Assembly: GCA_014360015.1 (NCBI GenBank)
Contig: JACIYJ010000002.1
Coordinates: 332,437 to 396,436, forward strand
From: Candidatus Aminicenantota bacterium
GTDB lineage: Bacteria > Acidobacteriota > Aminicenantia > Aminicenantales > Saccharicenantaceae
Direction of reading: 5' to 3'
Length of the DNA stretch: 64,000 nucleotides
Part shown: one piece after another, positions 43,712 to 51,913 of the stretch
Layout: every line of letters begins with the position of its first letter
Numbering within the stretch: the first letter of the stretch is position 1
Program-made: the position numbers and the translations under genes
Notes under the pieces: generated by a model
Told to the model about the DNA's origin: nothing
The model's database searches: none
The model's input: the letters and a program-made list of their open reading frames with translations, nothing else

Positions 43712-44638
43712 TTAAAGGCTATAAACGCCGGGTTTCTTGGCAAATAATCTGGTTTCGGCTATATCGGACAGCCCGCAGACAAACCGGGTCAGCCTTTCGA
43801 TTCCAAAACCAAAGCCGGCTGAAGGATAAAGACCGCGCGCCGCAAATTTCAGATAAAGATCATAAGCTTCTAAACTGATGCCTTTTTTTTGAATCCTTTC
43901 TTTGATTCTCTCATATTGGTATTCTCTTTCTCCGCCCGACAGGGCTTCTCCGAAGCCTTCCGGATAAATTAGGTCCATATCAACCAACACTCCGGGTCTT
44001 CCCGCATCTTCCCGGTCATAGAATTCCCTGACTTCCAGGGGAAAGTCTACCAGCCAGACAGGCTGAGAAACATCCCGGGAAAGAGCCAGTTCGAAGTTTT
44101 CGCCATAAGAAGTAATGGCCTCCTGGTAAGAAAGCCTGGGAAAAGGCGGAATGAAGTCAGGAAGCTGGCGACCAAAGAATTTCAGTTCTTCCTGACAGGT
44201 GTCTTTAACCCGAGCAATCAGGTAAGAAAAAAGCCTCTCGCCCAATCCGATGATTTCTTCTCTTGAAGCTTCTCTGACCTCGAGGTCCAGCTGAACAAAC
44301 TCTATCAGATGGCGGCCACTGTTTTTCCTTTCAGCCGGCTCAATCCGAACATTGGGCGAAAGACAGAAGATTTTAGGAAAAGTATGCAAAGCTATTTGCT
44401 TGTGAAAAATCATACTTTTGGTAATCTGATATTTAAAGCCATAACACTCGACTTCACCTCTGACCCGGTAATCAGCTAACGGATCAGTAATTGGTGAAAT
44501 GATGACCGGCAGGATTTCAGTAAAACCTTCTTTGGTTAGAAAATCTCTGGCCGCCTGAATGATTTTAGCCTGGACACCGACGGCCAGTTTGATTTTTTCA
44601 GATTTTAAATCTTGAAGATATTGATCAAGCTCAAACAT
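43712..44638 (-). CDS. Archaeal-type asparagine synthetase (AsnRS paralogue, no anticodon domain)
   Basis: A 308-residue class II aminoacyl-tRNA-synthetase-like core with no N-terminal OB-fold. Strong resemblance to the Pyrococcus asparagine synthetase derived from AsnRS: LPVIISPITDPL, YGFKYQITKSMIFHKQIA (motif 2 area), GRHLIEFVQLDLEV, EFYDREDAGRPG, EALSGGEREYQYE and motif 3 in GFGFGIERLTRFV. It would make asparagine from aspartate, ammonia and ATP in the cytoplasm. Start follows CAGGAGG. A tRNA synthetase role is unlikely because the anticodon-binding part is missing. Horizontal transfer from archaea is possible. Confidence 0.85.
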   Translation of the reverse strand: MFELDQYLQDLKSEKIKLAVGVQAKIIQAARDFLTKEGFTEILPVIISPITDPLADYRVRGEVECYGFKYQITKSMIFHKQIALHTFPKIFCLSPNVRIEPAERKNSGRHLIEFVQLDLEVREASREEIIGLGERLFSYLIARVKDTCQEELKFFGRQLPDFIPPFPRLSYQEAITSYGENFELALSRDVSQPVWLVDFPLEVREFYDREDAGRPGVLVDMDLIYPEGFGEALSGGEREYQYERIKERIQKKGISLEAYDLYLKFAARGLYPSAGFGFGIERLTRFVCGLSDIAETRLFAKKPGVYSL

Positions 44639-45035
44639 TTTTACCTCCTGGAATTCAAAATTAGAGTTTTAAAAATAGAAAAAGACTTATCAGAATAAAA
44701 TGGTTTAATCAGGCAGGCAAACTCGTCCCCTTAACAGGGGACGTTATTGTTGGAATTATTATTCAGGAAGGAAATTAAAGACGAAAGATCTTGAGAAGGA
44801 AAAAGAGACAAAAAACTGGTGGTTAGCAAAATTAGTTTTTGGCCACTCACTTCTCTCATTTCATCTTAAATTTAGTTCAATCATTAACCATTGTCAAGTA
44901 CCAGTGGCTATTTTATCACGATTTATCTTTCTATTGAGATGTCCCTTTGATGGTAATCAGCAATAAAAGATGCTATCTTGTTTTTAACTTTTTCCGGCAA
45001 TTGACATAATTTTTAATTTCTTTTAATCTTATAGT
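44639..45035. other. 397-bp intergenic region with a hairpin
   Basis: A perfect 7-bp hairpin (44724-44730 with 44737-44743, arm CGTCCCC, 6-base loop) lies about 85 bases upstream of the asparagine synthetase-like start. It lacks a following T-run on either strand. The promoter of nikR sits at the right edge. I see no open frame. Confidence 0.5.
45001..45029 (+). promoter_or_regulatory. nikR promoter, probably giving a leaderless mRNA
   Basis: TTGACA (45001-45006), a 17-base spacer, TAATCT (45024-45029). The ATG begins only six bases after the -10, and no Shine-Dalgarno is present, so the transcript would start at or next to the start codon. Confidence 0.5.
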
Positions 45036-45455
45036 ATGGAAAAAATAATTCGTTTTAGTATTTCTCTTGAGCTCGACCTATCCAAAAAATTCGACCAGTG
45101 GATGAAAAAAAATGGCTATGACAATCGCTCCGAAGCCATCAGAGACCTAATCAGAGATAAGCTGGTTGAAGAAGAATGGAAGGATGAGAACAAAGAAGTG
45201 GTAGCCGTCCTCAGTCTGGTTTATGATCATGAAAGCCGTGAGCTGCCTGAAGTGCTGACCTCCATTCAGCACGAATTCTACAACCTGATTCTGAGCTCAA
45301 CTCATGTTCATCTGGACAAGCATAACTGCCTCGAAGCCATCATTTTAAAAGGCAAAGCAGGACAGATTAAAAAAGTCGCTAACAAGCTGCTCAGCCAGCG
45401 TCGGGTGAAACATGGCCGTCTTGTCCTTTCCACGACCGGAAAAGACATCGCCTGA
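45036..45455 (+). CDS. nikR: Nickel-responsive regulator NikR
   Basis: A 139-residue ribbon-helix-helix repressor with a C-terminal ACT-like nickel-binding domain. The N-terminus (IIRFSISLELDLSKKFDQWM, then RSEAIRDLIRDKL) is the DNA-binding domain. The four square-planar nickel ligands of E. coli NikR are conserved with exact spacing: H79, H90, H92 and C98. Nickel-loaded NikR represses nickel-uptake genes. The uptake-like operon ends 308 bp away on the other strand, and its promoter at 50340-50399 carries a matching operator-like sequence. Confidence 0.93.
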   Translation: MEKIIRFSISLELDLSKKFDQWMKKNGYDNRSEAIRDLIRDKLVEEEWKDENKEVVAVLSLVYDHESRELPEVLTSIQHEFYNLILSSTHVHLDKHNCLEAIILKGKAGQIKKVANKLLSQRRVKHGRLVLSTTGKDIA

Positions 45456-45763
45456 GTTTTGTCATCCACCGGTTAATCATCTATTTAATCAGAAATTTCT
45501 CTTTGTAATTTAAGCCTTCTGATTGATAATAATAAAATAAGATCATTTTTCCCAAGATCATACTTGTCCAAAATACAAAATAACTTTTGGATGTGGACAG
45601 GACTTTGAGATGTAAGGCAGGAAATCATTTGGCGAACGTCCCGATGCTTCCAAAAGGCCTTTGTTATAGGTCAATAAACCCATACTCCTTACGAAATAGG
45701 ACCTCATCTTAATTAATGACCATTATTCTTCGGAACAAGCTTGATTTCACTAAGGTTTTAAGC
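45456..45763. other. 308-bp convergent intergenic region with inverted repeats
   Basis: Lies between the ends of nikR and the EcfA gene. Two perfect inverted repeats occur: 8 bp (45487-45494 with 45517-45524) and 7 bp (45567-45573 with 45585-45591). Neither has a T-run. AAGATCAT is repeated at 45539-45546 and 45554-45561. No credible gene. Confidence 0.45.
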
Positions 45764-46525
45764 TTAACTTCTGGCTCCGATCTTTTCGAGCAAGTAAAGA
45801 AGTGGAATTTCCAGGTTATGCTGTTCAAGCAAATCTTTATTCCCCAGGATTTCTTCTCTCCCGCCCCTGGCTACGATCTCTCCCCTATCCATAATTATCA
45901 TCCTCTGCCCGATTTCCCAGGCTAAATCCAGGTCATGGGTAGCCACCACTATGGTCCTGCTGGTTTCTTTAAGATAATTAATTAGCCACCTTCGAGAGCC
46001 CGGGTCTAACCCGGATGTGGGTTCATCCAGGACTAAAATTTCAGGCTCAAGTACCAGTACCGTGGCCAGAGATACTTTTCTCTTCTCGCCCAGACTGAGC
46101 TGATGTTGTGATTTTCCGGCCAGATGCTCTATTCCCAGATCTTTCAAAATTTTCCTGACCTTAGCTTCAATCTCTTCCCGAGCCGTTACTCGGTCGAAGA
46201 GACCAAAAGCCACATCGTCCAGAACTTTGGGCATAAACAGCTGGTCATCCGGATTCTGGAAGACCAGGCCAACCTTAGTTCTTATCTTTTTTAAATTTTT
46301 CTTGGTGATTGGTTCACCGAATATTTTGACCTCCCCTTTTCCTCTCAGCAGTCCGTTAATGTGCAGAAGAAGTGTGGATTTTCCGGCGCCGTTTGGCCCG
46401 ATAATCATTAGTTTTTCACCTTCAGTCACCGAAAAACTGATGTCCCTGATGGCCACAGTTCCGTTGGAAAAAGTATAAGAAAGCTGGTTAACTTCAAGCG
46501 CCAGTCTGTTCATGGCCATATTCAT
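45764..46525 (-). CDS. cbiO: ECF transporter ATPase (CbiO/EcfA-like)
   Basis: A 253-residue ABC ATPase with Walker A GPNGAGKST, Q-loop FQNPDDQLFMP (the PDDQLF form is characteristic of energy-coupling factor ATPases), signature LSLGEKRKVSLA, Walker B ILVLDEPTSGLD and the switch His in VATHDLD. It powers uptake with the EcfT protein encoded 14 bp upstream. Only one ATPase gene is present, so it would work as a homodimer as in CbiMNQO. Start is uncertain among several close ATGs, none with a strong ribosome-binding site. Confidence 0.92.
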   Translation of the reverse strand: MNMAMNRLALEVNQLSYTFSNGTVAIRDISFSVTEGEKLMIIGPNGAGKSTLLLHINGLLRGKGEVKIFGEPITKKNLKKIRTKVGLVFQNPDDQLFMPKVLDDVAFGLFDRVTAREEIEAKVRKILKDLGIEHLAGKSQHQLSLGEKRKVSLATVLVLEPEILVLDEPTSGLDPGSRRWLINYLKETSRTIVVATHDLDLAWEIGQRMIIMDRGEIVARGGREEILGNKDLLEQHNLEIPLLYLLEKIGARS

Positions 46526-46539
46526 CCACAGCTATTTGT

Positions 46540-47247
46540 TCATAGAAATTTAATCACCGTTATAACCGAGCTGAATAAAAATAAAAAGATATAATCGCTT
46601 TTTTTCAATTTGAAGCTTACCAGAAAACCTAATCTGCCCTGAAATCCCCGGCTTAAAAGGGCCGCATAAATTTTTTCGCTCCGCTCCAACAGCCTGACGA
46701 GATACTGATTAAGAATTAATCCTGTTATTTTCAATTCCTCAAAGAAAGGCCTCCGATTTATTGTCCTGGAAACTCTGGCCTGAAAGACTGACAGTAGTTC
46801 TTCCTGGAAAAGGATAAAGTAGCGGTAAGCAAATGTAAGCATGGTCAGAAAGCCGGACGGCAGACGACAGAGATAAAAACCTTTAATAAAATCGCTAAAA
46901 TCGCTGTCAATGATAAAGACAAAAGTCGAAACAAAAATAAGAAAAGTCTTGGTTGCCAGGTCGAGAAAATTCTCCAGCCTTTGCTTAAAAGCTTCAGTGG
47001 AAAAAATGAGAATCACCACTGCTAAGAAAAGCAGCAGCGAGATAAGGAACATACTGAGTCTAAAAAAATTTCTCAAGCTCCTGGCCTTATCCAGGCTAAT
47101 TAACCAGAAAACCACAAAAATACAGAGCAAAAAGGCTCCAAATTTCCAGAAAGCCGCTGGAAAAAAAGTGCTGAAAATAAGCATTGTGGACACCAGCAAG
47201 GAGATAAATCTTACCCTCGGATCAAGAAAAAGAACCGGACTGGTCAT
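46540..47247 (-). CDS. cbiQ: ECF transporter transmembrane protein (CbiQ/EcfT-like)
   Basis: A 235-residue membrane protein, PF02361 type. It opens with FLDPRVRFISLL, has four to five membrane segments, and carries the cytoplasmic coupling-helix motif ARG-like YAALLSRGFQG that docks on the ATPase. The ATG at 47247 overlaps the stop of the methyltransferase gene (ATGA), so it is translationally coupled; a TTG four codons earlier is less likely. It forms the energising module of the metal or vitamin transporter encoded in this operon. Confidence 0.88.
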   Translation of the reverse strand: MTSPVLFLDPRVRFISLLVSTMLIFSTFFPAAFWKFGAFLLCIFVVFWLISLDKARSLRNFFRLSMFLISLLLFLAVVILIFSTEAFKQRLENFLDLATKTFLIFVSTFVFIIDSDFSDFIKGFYLCRLPSGFLTMLTFAYRYFILFQEELLSVFQARVSRTINRRPFFEELKITGLILNQYLVRLLERSEKIYAALLSRGFQGRLGFLVSFKLKKSDYIFLFLFSSVITVIKFL

Positions 47248-47843
47248 TTTTTCCTGCAAGCCACAAAGTATAAATTTGAGTCATCGACAAATTCAAGAAT
47301 CTCAAAATTGGCTGAGAGAATAAGCTTTCTCATCTGTTCCTCTTCGGGCAAAAAATCTTCACAGAGCGGATAAACCAGTCGGGCGTGAAAATCGTTAATT
47401 TCTTCCCGGCCTGAAGTATGAGCAATGAACAGCTGGCCAACTGGTTTGAGCAAGCGGTAAAACTCCTTAAGGGCTCTGGCCTTTTCTGGAAGATGAGGAA
47501 AAAGGGCCAGAAGAATTATTCGGTCAAAAAAATTATCGGCTATTGGCATCTCCATAACATCAGCCTGAAGAAACATCAGGTTGGGCGCCGAGTATTTTTT
47601 TCGGGCAATCTCAATCATCTGAGAAGCAAAATCGGCCGCTACCACCAGCCCGGTCTGACCGACAGCTTTCAAAAGATATGGCACTAATCTTCCGGTGCCG
47701 CAACCAGCATCCAAAACTTTATCTCCGGGCTGCAGGTCGAATCTTTCAACCAGCTCTAACAATCTCTGATGGGAATCGGCGCCACTATGCTCCTGTTCCC
47801 ATTCATAAGCTACATTTTCAAAAAATTCTTTCCGGCTCATCAT
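47244..47843 (-). CDS. Class I SAM-dependent methyltransferase within the ECF operon
   Basis: A 199-residue methyltransferase. The SAM-binding motif I is VLDAGCGTGRLVPYL, with an acidic VVAADFASQMIEIAR and the motif IV region FDRIILLALFPHLPE. Its gene is tightly packed between the S component (6 bp) and EcfT (4-bp overlap), so it belongs to the same nickel/cobamide uptake unit. It might modify a metallophore or corrinoid ligand, or respond to the imported compound. The Methyltransf_11 fold does not reveal the substrate. Confidence 0.85.
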   Translation of the reverse strand: MMSRKEFFENVAYEWEQEHSGADSHQRLLELVERFDLQPGDKVLDAGCGTGRLVPYLLKAVGQTGLVVAADFASQMIEIARKKYSAPNLMFLQADVMEMPIADNFFDRIILLALFPHLPEKARALKEFYRLLKPVGQLFIAHTSGREEINDFHARLVYPLCEDFLPEEEQMRKLILSANFEILEFVDDSNLYFVACRKK

Positions 47844-47849
47844 GGTAAT

Positions 47850-48374
47850 TCATCCCTGATTTAAGAATGGTGAAGCGGCAATTTTTTCCCTGAGTTTTAG
47901 CACTAAGGGCGGTATAGTTAAAAAGATAAGGATAATCCCGGGCAAGCCTTTAACCAAAGAAGACAACCCCAGAACCACACCCGGCAACCTGAGCCATTTA
48001 GAAATTATGATTATGGATAATAACAAAACCAGCCTTTCCCCGATTATGGTCAGCACTAAGGATAGCCATAGATTCATTCTTAAATTTTGATAAAGAAGAT
48101 AAGGCAAAGCCACCAGTACCACCCCCTCCGCCATCATGATGAAGGCAATCGGCGGATAAAAGGGCGGCATACCAGTGAGCAAAGCTGAGATGAGGGGTGA
48201 AACCAGACCAACCACCAAGGAAATCCTCAGCTGCAGCAAATAGCCAGACAGGATGATCGGGAAGAACATGGGCAGGAAGGCGCTTCCTAAGCCAACCAGA
48301 TGGAAAGCCACAGGAAGCGCCAGAGCTAAGGCTATGAATAATCCGCCGAGTAAAATCTCTGCTGGTGATTTCAA
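47850..48374 (-). CDS. ECF transporter S component
   Basis: A 174-residue protein with about six hydrophobic segments, of the ECF substrate-binding type. GSAFLPMFFPIILSGYLLQ and PLISALLTGMPPFYPPIAF match the pattern of S components, close in style to the cobalamin-specific CbrT group. It lacks the N-terminal His pattern of CbiM/NikM, so a free metal ion is less likely than a metal complex or corrinoid. It overlaps the TonB receptor's stop by four bases. It pairs with the EcfT and EcfA downstream. Confidence 0.8.
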   Translation of the reverse strand: MKSPAEILLGGLFIALALALPVAFHLVGLGSAFLPMFFPIILSGYLLQLRISLVVGLVSPLISALLTGMPPFYPPIAFIMMAEGVVLVALPYLLYQNLRMNLWLSLVLTIIGERLVLLLSIIIISKWLRLPGVVLGLSSLVKGLPGIILIFLTIPPLVLKLREKIAASPFLNQG

Positions 48375-50317
48375 GGCTTAATCCTAAGGCCGATGTTGAT
48401 TGATCTGCCCGGCATGGGATAAGCACCCGCGGCCTGGCCAGGTAAATTCACGTAGATTTTGTAGTCCACGTCTAAAATGTTGTTGAGAGCCAGGAATACT
48501 CCAAAATAGCGGCTTAGGTCCAGATCTACCTTGGCGTTAAGGAGAAAGAACGAAGGCAGAGGGTTGGTGTGATTGTTACCAGCGTAGTAGTCAGTCACAT
48601 ATTGAGCCGTCAGAGACGAAAAAATTCGACCTTTTTTGAAGATCAAAGAAAAATCATATTTTTGTTTGGCTTTGCCGATTGTCTCTTCGCCAGGGTCAAG
48701 ATAGGTCACATAGGCTGAAGCCATCAAGTAGGGTGAAATCTGACCTCTCAACGAAGCTTCAAAACCCTTAGCTTTATAATGACCGATGTTGGTTAACTTA
48801 AATTGCGGCGGCGGGGTGGGATTGGCAGCCAACTGAATCAGATCCTTCCCGTTCATCAAAAATAGAGTCAAATCGAAATTAACCCTTGTCCCGAACTGTT
48901 TGGAAAATCCGAGCTCATAATTCCAGAGTCTTTCCGGATGCAAGTCAGGATTAGAGGTGGGATAAAGATAAAGCTCACTGAGCTGAGGAGAACGGAAACC
49001 TTTACTGATGAGCCCGCGGAAGGAGGTTGTTTCATTCAAAAGGAAAATAGCACCAGCGCTGGGAACAAATTCCCAGCCGTAGCTTGAATCCCGATTAACT
49101 CTGAATCCGCCATTCAGGATTAATCTTTTTTTTAAGACATACTGGTTCTGGACGAAAATACCGCCTTCGTTTTTATCCCACTGGCCAACCGGAAAGTTGT
49201 AGCTTTTGCCCTGGAGATAGCGGAAGTCTGCACCTAAGGTTAATTCGTTATACTTCCAGTTGGTCAAAGTATAACGCAGGACACCGCCACAGACGTGGTC
49301 GCGAGAATTCCAGCCATCAGAGAACACATGATGGCCAAGGTCAGTATAAATTTTCAAGGAAAAATCTTTGCTGGCTGCCTGATGACTCAAGGTCAAATCA
49401 AAACCACCGCGCTTATAATCATTCCAGAGCTCAGGGGGCGGTGTAGTATAGGTAATGAGGGGTTCATATTTTTTGCCGTCGTAATATTTTCCGTTAAGAG
49501 TCAGGCGCCAGCTATGGCCAAGGTCAGAATAAACTTTTCCGGTAAAACTTCGGCCGGAATAAGAAGAGTTGGCGATATGGCCATCGCTGCGGCTGTCATC
49601 AAAGGTAAAATAATATCCGAATCGCTCCAAGCCCGCTCCGTGGCGAAGAGTAAAGCGGCGGGTGTCGAAGCTTCCATACGAACCGATAGCCTCCGTCTCC
49701 CAGCCTTTTTGGGGAGTGTGAGTGATGATATTAACCATTCCGCCTAAAGCATCTGAGCCATAAAGGACTGAAGCTGGACCACGGACCACTTCTATCCGTT
49801 CGACATTGTCAAAAGGAAAAGTCTGGGTGACCACGCAACCAAAAATACCCATTTTTTCGGGCCGACCATCAACCATTACCCCAAGGCGTTGGCCGCGCTG
49901 TCCCAGTCCCCGGATTTCCACATCAGCCCGGCCAAAATCCCCCGTTCTCATGACAAAAACTCCAGGAACAAACATAAGGGCATTCATGGCATTGGTAACG
50001 TCGAGGGCTTTGAGCTCCTGCTGAGTGACGACAGTGGCGGCTACCGTGCAATCCTTTATGGCCTTGGGAGTCATAGTGGCAGTGACGATAATTTCTTCTC
50101 GCGGGTGGAATATTTCGTTTTCCAGGAGTTTTTCAGTTTCTCCAGCCTTTTCAGTTTTTGCCTTCTTCTGCTCGCTTTTCTGAGCTTTTTCCACAGTGTT
50201 TTTCTGATCTTTGTTTTTCTCATAATTGTCCGAAGCCGGCAGTGACTTCAAGGGAACTGTTATTAAAATTACTAAAAGGATTAAAATTGCAGGCCTAAGC
50301 TTCTCTCTTAGCTTCAT
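48371..50317 (-). CDS. TonB-dependent outer-membrane receptor
   Basis: A 648-residue receptor with a signal peptide (8-28), a Lys/Glu-rich stretch, a plug domain (about 80-200: TVAATVVTQQELKALDV, VEIRGLGQRGQRLGVMVDG, RIEVVRGPASVLYGSDALGG) and a 22-strand-type barrel. Size and plug resemble BtuB/vitamin or metal-chelate receptors rather than SusC types. Start follows AAGGAGG. As first gene of the operon it would bring the ligand across the outer membrane before the ECF transporter. A NikR-like operator 23 bases upstream suggests a nickel complex, or a cobamide system tied to nickel status. Confidence 0.93.
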   Translation of the reverse strand: MKLREKLRPAILILLVILITVPLKSLPASDNYEKNKDQKNTVEKAQKSEQKKAKTEKAGETEKLLENEIFHPREEIIVTATMTPKAIKDCTVAATVVTQQELKALDVTNAMNALMFVPGVFVMRTGDFGRADVEIRGLGQRGQRLGVMVDGRPEKMGIFGCVVTQTFPFDNVERIEVVRGPASVLYGSDALGGMVNIITHTPQKGWETEAIGSYGSFDTRRFTLRHGAGLERFGYYFTFDDSRSDGHIANSSYSGRSFTGKVYSDLGHSWRLTLNGKYYDGKKYEPLITYTTPPPELWNDYKRGGFDLTLSHQAASKDFSLKIYTDLGHHVFSDGWNSRDHVCGGVLRYTLTNWKYNELTLGADFRYLQGKSYNFPVGQWDKNEGGIFVQNQYVLKKRLILNGGFRVNRDSSYGWEFVPSAGAIFLLNETTSFRGLISKGFRSPQLSELYLYPTSNPDLHPERLWNYELGFSKQFGTRVNFDLTLFLMNGKDLIQLAANPTPPPQFKLTNIGHYKAKGFEASLRGQISPYLMASAYVTYLDPGEETIGKAKQKYDFSLIFKKGRIFSSLTAQYVTDYYAGNNHTNPLPSFFLLNAKVDLDLSRYFGVFLALNNILDVDYKIYVNLPGQAAGAYPMPGRSINIGLRIKP

Positions 50318-50339
50318 TAATCCTCCTTTTTTATTATTA

Positions 50340-50399
50340 GTATTAAGAATTTAAAAAACGTAACACCGATAATATAATCAACTCCGGGAAAGATGTCAA
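50340..50399 (-). promoter_or_regulatory. Promoter with NikR-like operator, metal-uptake operon
   Basis: Reading leftward: TTGACA (50399-50394), 17 bases, TATATT (50376-50371). Immediately after come GTGTTAC (50366-50360), 13 bases and TTAATAC (50346-50340). This matches the GTGTTAC-N13/14-GTAACAC NikR motif described for delta-proteobacterial-type NikR, with 7/7 and 5/7 half-site matches. The operator covers the expected transcription start near 50364, so bound NikR would block initiation. Confidence 0.65.
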
Positions 50400-50482
50400 G
50401 AAGAAACCGGTTGTTAATTTAAAACTTTCTGGTCTGCATCAGAAACTGAAAATAATCATTTCTCCGGCGACATCTGGTTAAT

Positions 50483-51748
50483 TCAGTCCCCAGCAAATGG
50501 CTGCTCGATAGAGACTGCTTCCATCCCTCCTAATATTCTGGCTCCATCTTCAGTCACTACCATGCAGTCTTCTATTCTTATCCCGAACTCGCCATAAATA
50601 TATATTCCTGGCTCATTAGAGAAAGTCATCCCAGGCTGGATTTTTAACTTATTACCCTGAACCAGATATGGATATTCGTGTCCTTCAAGGCCAATGCCAT
50701 GGCCGAGCCGATGCATAAAGAATTTGTAACCTGACCCGAATCCTGCATCTTCAATCACCCGGCGGGCTGCTCGGTCCACATCTTCACAGCGGGCTCCAGG
50801 GCGGCAGGCTTTTAAAGCTGCCAGCTGAGCTTTTCTTACCACTTCCCAGATTCTTTTCTGCTTTTCATCGGGCTGGCCAAAAACAATGCTTCGCGTCACA
50901 TCAGAATTGTAACCTTCAACCCGGCAACCGCCATCGACTAAAATCACGTCTCCATGATGCAGGCGTCTTTTTTGTCTTGAACCATGGGGAAAAGCAGAAT
51001 TAAGACCGAAGGACGGACTGCCGCTGCCACTGACCCCCCATCGGTTATGCTCTTCTCTAATGATATTTGCTAATTCTTCAGGAGTCATTCCCTCCTTTAT
51101 TTTTTTAAAAGCTTCCCGGAAGGCCAGTTTAGTTATCCGGTTAGCCGCCTCTAAATACAAAATTTCTTTTTCCGATTTTATGCCTCGACAACCTTCAGAC
51201 ACTGGACTGCCATCAACCAATTCCACTTCAGGAGCTTCTCTCTTAATCCCATACAGGATGAAGGCTCGGGTCGAAGGTTCAACGGCTAAGGTTCTGGTTT
51301 TAGCATAATCGCTGACGATTGTTCGAATCAGCCTGAAGGGATTTTCGTTTTCTTCCCAGGTTCTGATTTCCTGGTCAGCCGGAATCATCTCCCTGGCTCT
51401 TTCCAGCTCAAATTTTGAGCAAACCCAGACCGGTAGCCGGCCTGGAACCAGGACTGCTCCGAAGGTTCTTTCACTCCGCCACCAGTTAACACCGGTAAAA
51501 TATTGCAGGGTTGGTCCTGGTTCGACAAAAAAGGCACCAAATTTATTCTCAACTATCAGGCGTTGAGCTTTTTCCAGCCTGCTGGCATAGTCTTCAGGCC
51601 CAATTGGTTTAAGATTCTTAATCAGGGACTCGAGTTTTGAATCTTTGAATTCAGGAATTTCAAGAATTGAGCCCCAAACTTTTCTAAAAACTGTCAGCGA
51701 AAAAACACCGAGACCACTGAGCCTGAAAAAATCCCGTCTGGTTGTCAT
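50483..51748 (-). CDS. Tat-exported M24-family Xaa-Pro peptidase
   Basis: A 421-residue M24 metallopeptidase with the Tat-type N-terminus MTTRRDFFRLSG followed by a hydrophobic stretch, so it is predicted to be exported already folded. The five metal ligands are seen in ILVDGGCRVEGYNSDVTRS (two Asp), LGHGIGLEGHEYPY (His), FSNEPGIY and RIEDCMVV (Glu). Start at 51748 is favoured by the Tat motif and GAGGAAGG upstream, and agrees with a promoter starting near 51780. It cleaves Xaa-Pro peptides, complementing the cytoplasmic M24 enzyme at 42485. Confidence 0.9.
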   Translation of the reverse strand: MTTRRDFFRLSGLGVFSLTVFRKVWGSILEIPEFKDSKLESLIKNLKPIGPEDYASRLEKAQRLIVENKFGAFFVEPGPTLQYFTGVNWWRSERTFGAVLVPGRLPVWVCSKFELERAREMIPADQEIRTWEENENPFRLIRTIVSDYAKTRTLAVEPSTRAFILYGIKREAPEVELVDGSPVSEGCRGIKSEKEILYLEAANRITKLAFREAFKKIKEGMTPEELANIIREEHNRWGVSGSGSPSFGLNSAFPHGSRQKRRLHHGDVILVDGGCRVEGYNSDVTRSIVFGQPDEKQKRIWEVVRKAQLAALKACRPGARCEDVDRAARRVIEDAGFGSGYKFFMHRLGHGIGLEGHEYPYLVQGNKLKIQPGMTFSNEPGIYIYGEFGIRIEDCMVVTEDGARILGGMEAVSIEQPFAGD

Positions 51749-51786
51749 TAGTCCGACCTTCCTCATTTTTTTGATATAAAGTATTT

Positions 51787-51816
51787 TAGATATCCAATAA
51801 CAATCAACTCTGTCAA
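51787..51816 (-). promoter_or_regulatory. Minus-strand promoter of the Tat M24 peptidase
   Basis: TTGACA (51816-51811), an 18-base spacer and TATCTA (51792-51787). The start would be near 51780, 30 bases before the ATG at 51748. Confidence 0.5.
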
Positions 51817-51825
51817 GCAAAAGTT

Positions 51826-51854
51826 TTGCTAACATCAATTTTCTAATCTATAAT
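51826..51854 (+). promoter_or_regulatory. Plus-strand promoter of the MFS gene
   Basis: TTGCTA (51826-51831), a 17-base spacer and consensus TATAAT (51849-51854), about 60 bases before the ATG at 51914. It is arranged back to back with the minus-strand promoter. Confidence 0.55.
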
Positions 51855-51913
51855 TAAAAGCTCTTGAAAAAAACGTTTGGCAACAGCTCGAAAACTTCTG
51901 AAAGGCAGGAAAG

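Noticed and set aside
43687..43878. Small basic plus-strand frame after the M24 gene
   Set aside because: Mostly antisense to the motif-3 end of the asparagine synthetase-like gene; no ribosome-binding site.
43712..44638. Asparaginyl- or aspartyl-tRNA synthetase
   Set aside because: No anticodon-binding domain, and sequence blocks follow the free asparagine synthetase paralogue.
45487..45591. Terminators of nikR or the EcfA gene
   Set aside because: The two inverted repeats have long loops and no T-tract on either strand.
49295..49747. 150-codon plus-strand frame inside the TonB receptor gene
   Set aside because: Antisense to clear plug and barrel coding sequence; no recognisable domain.
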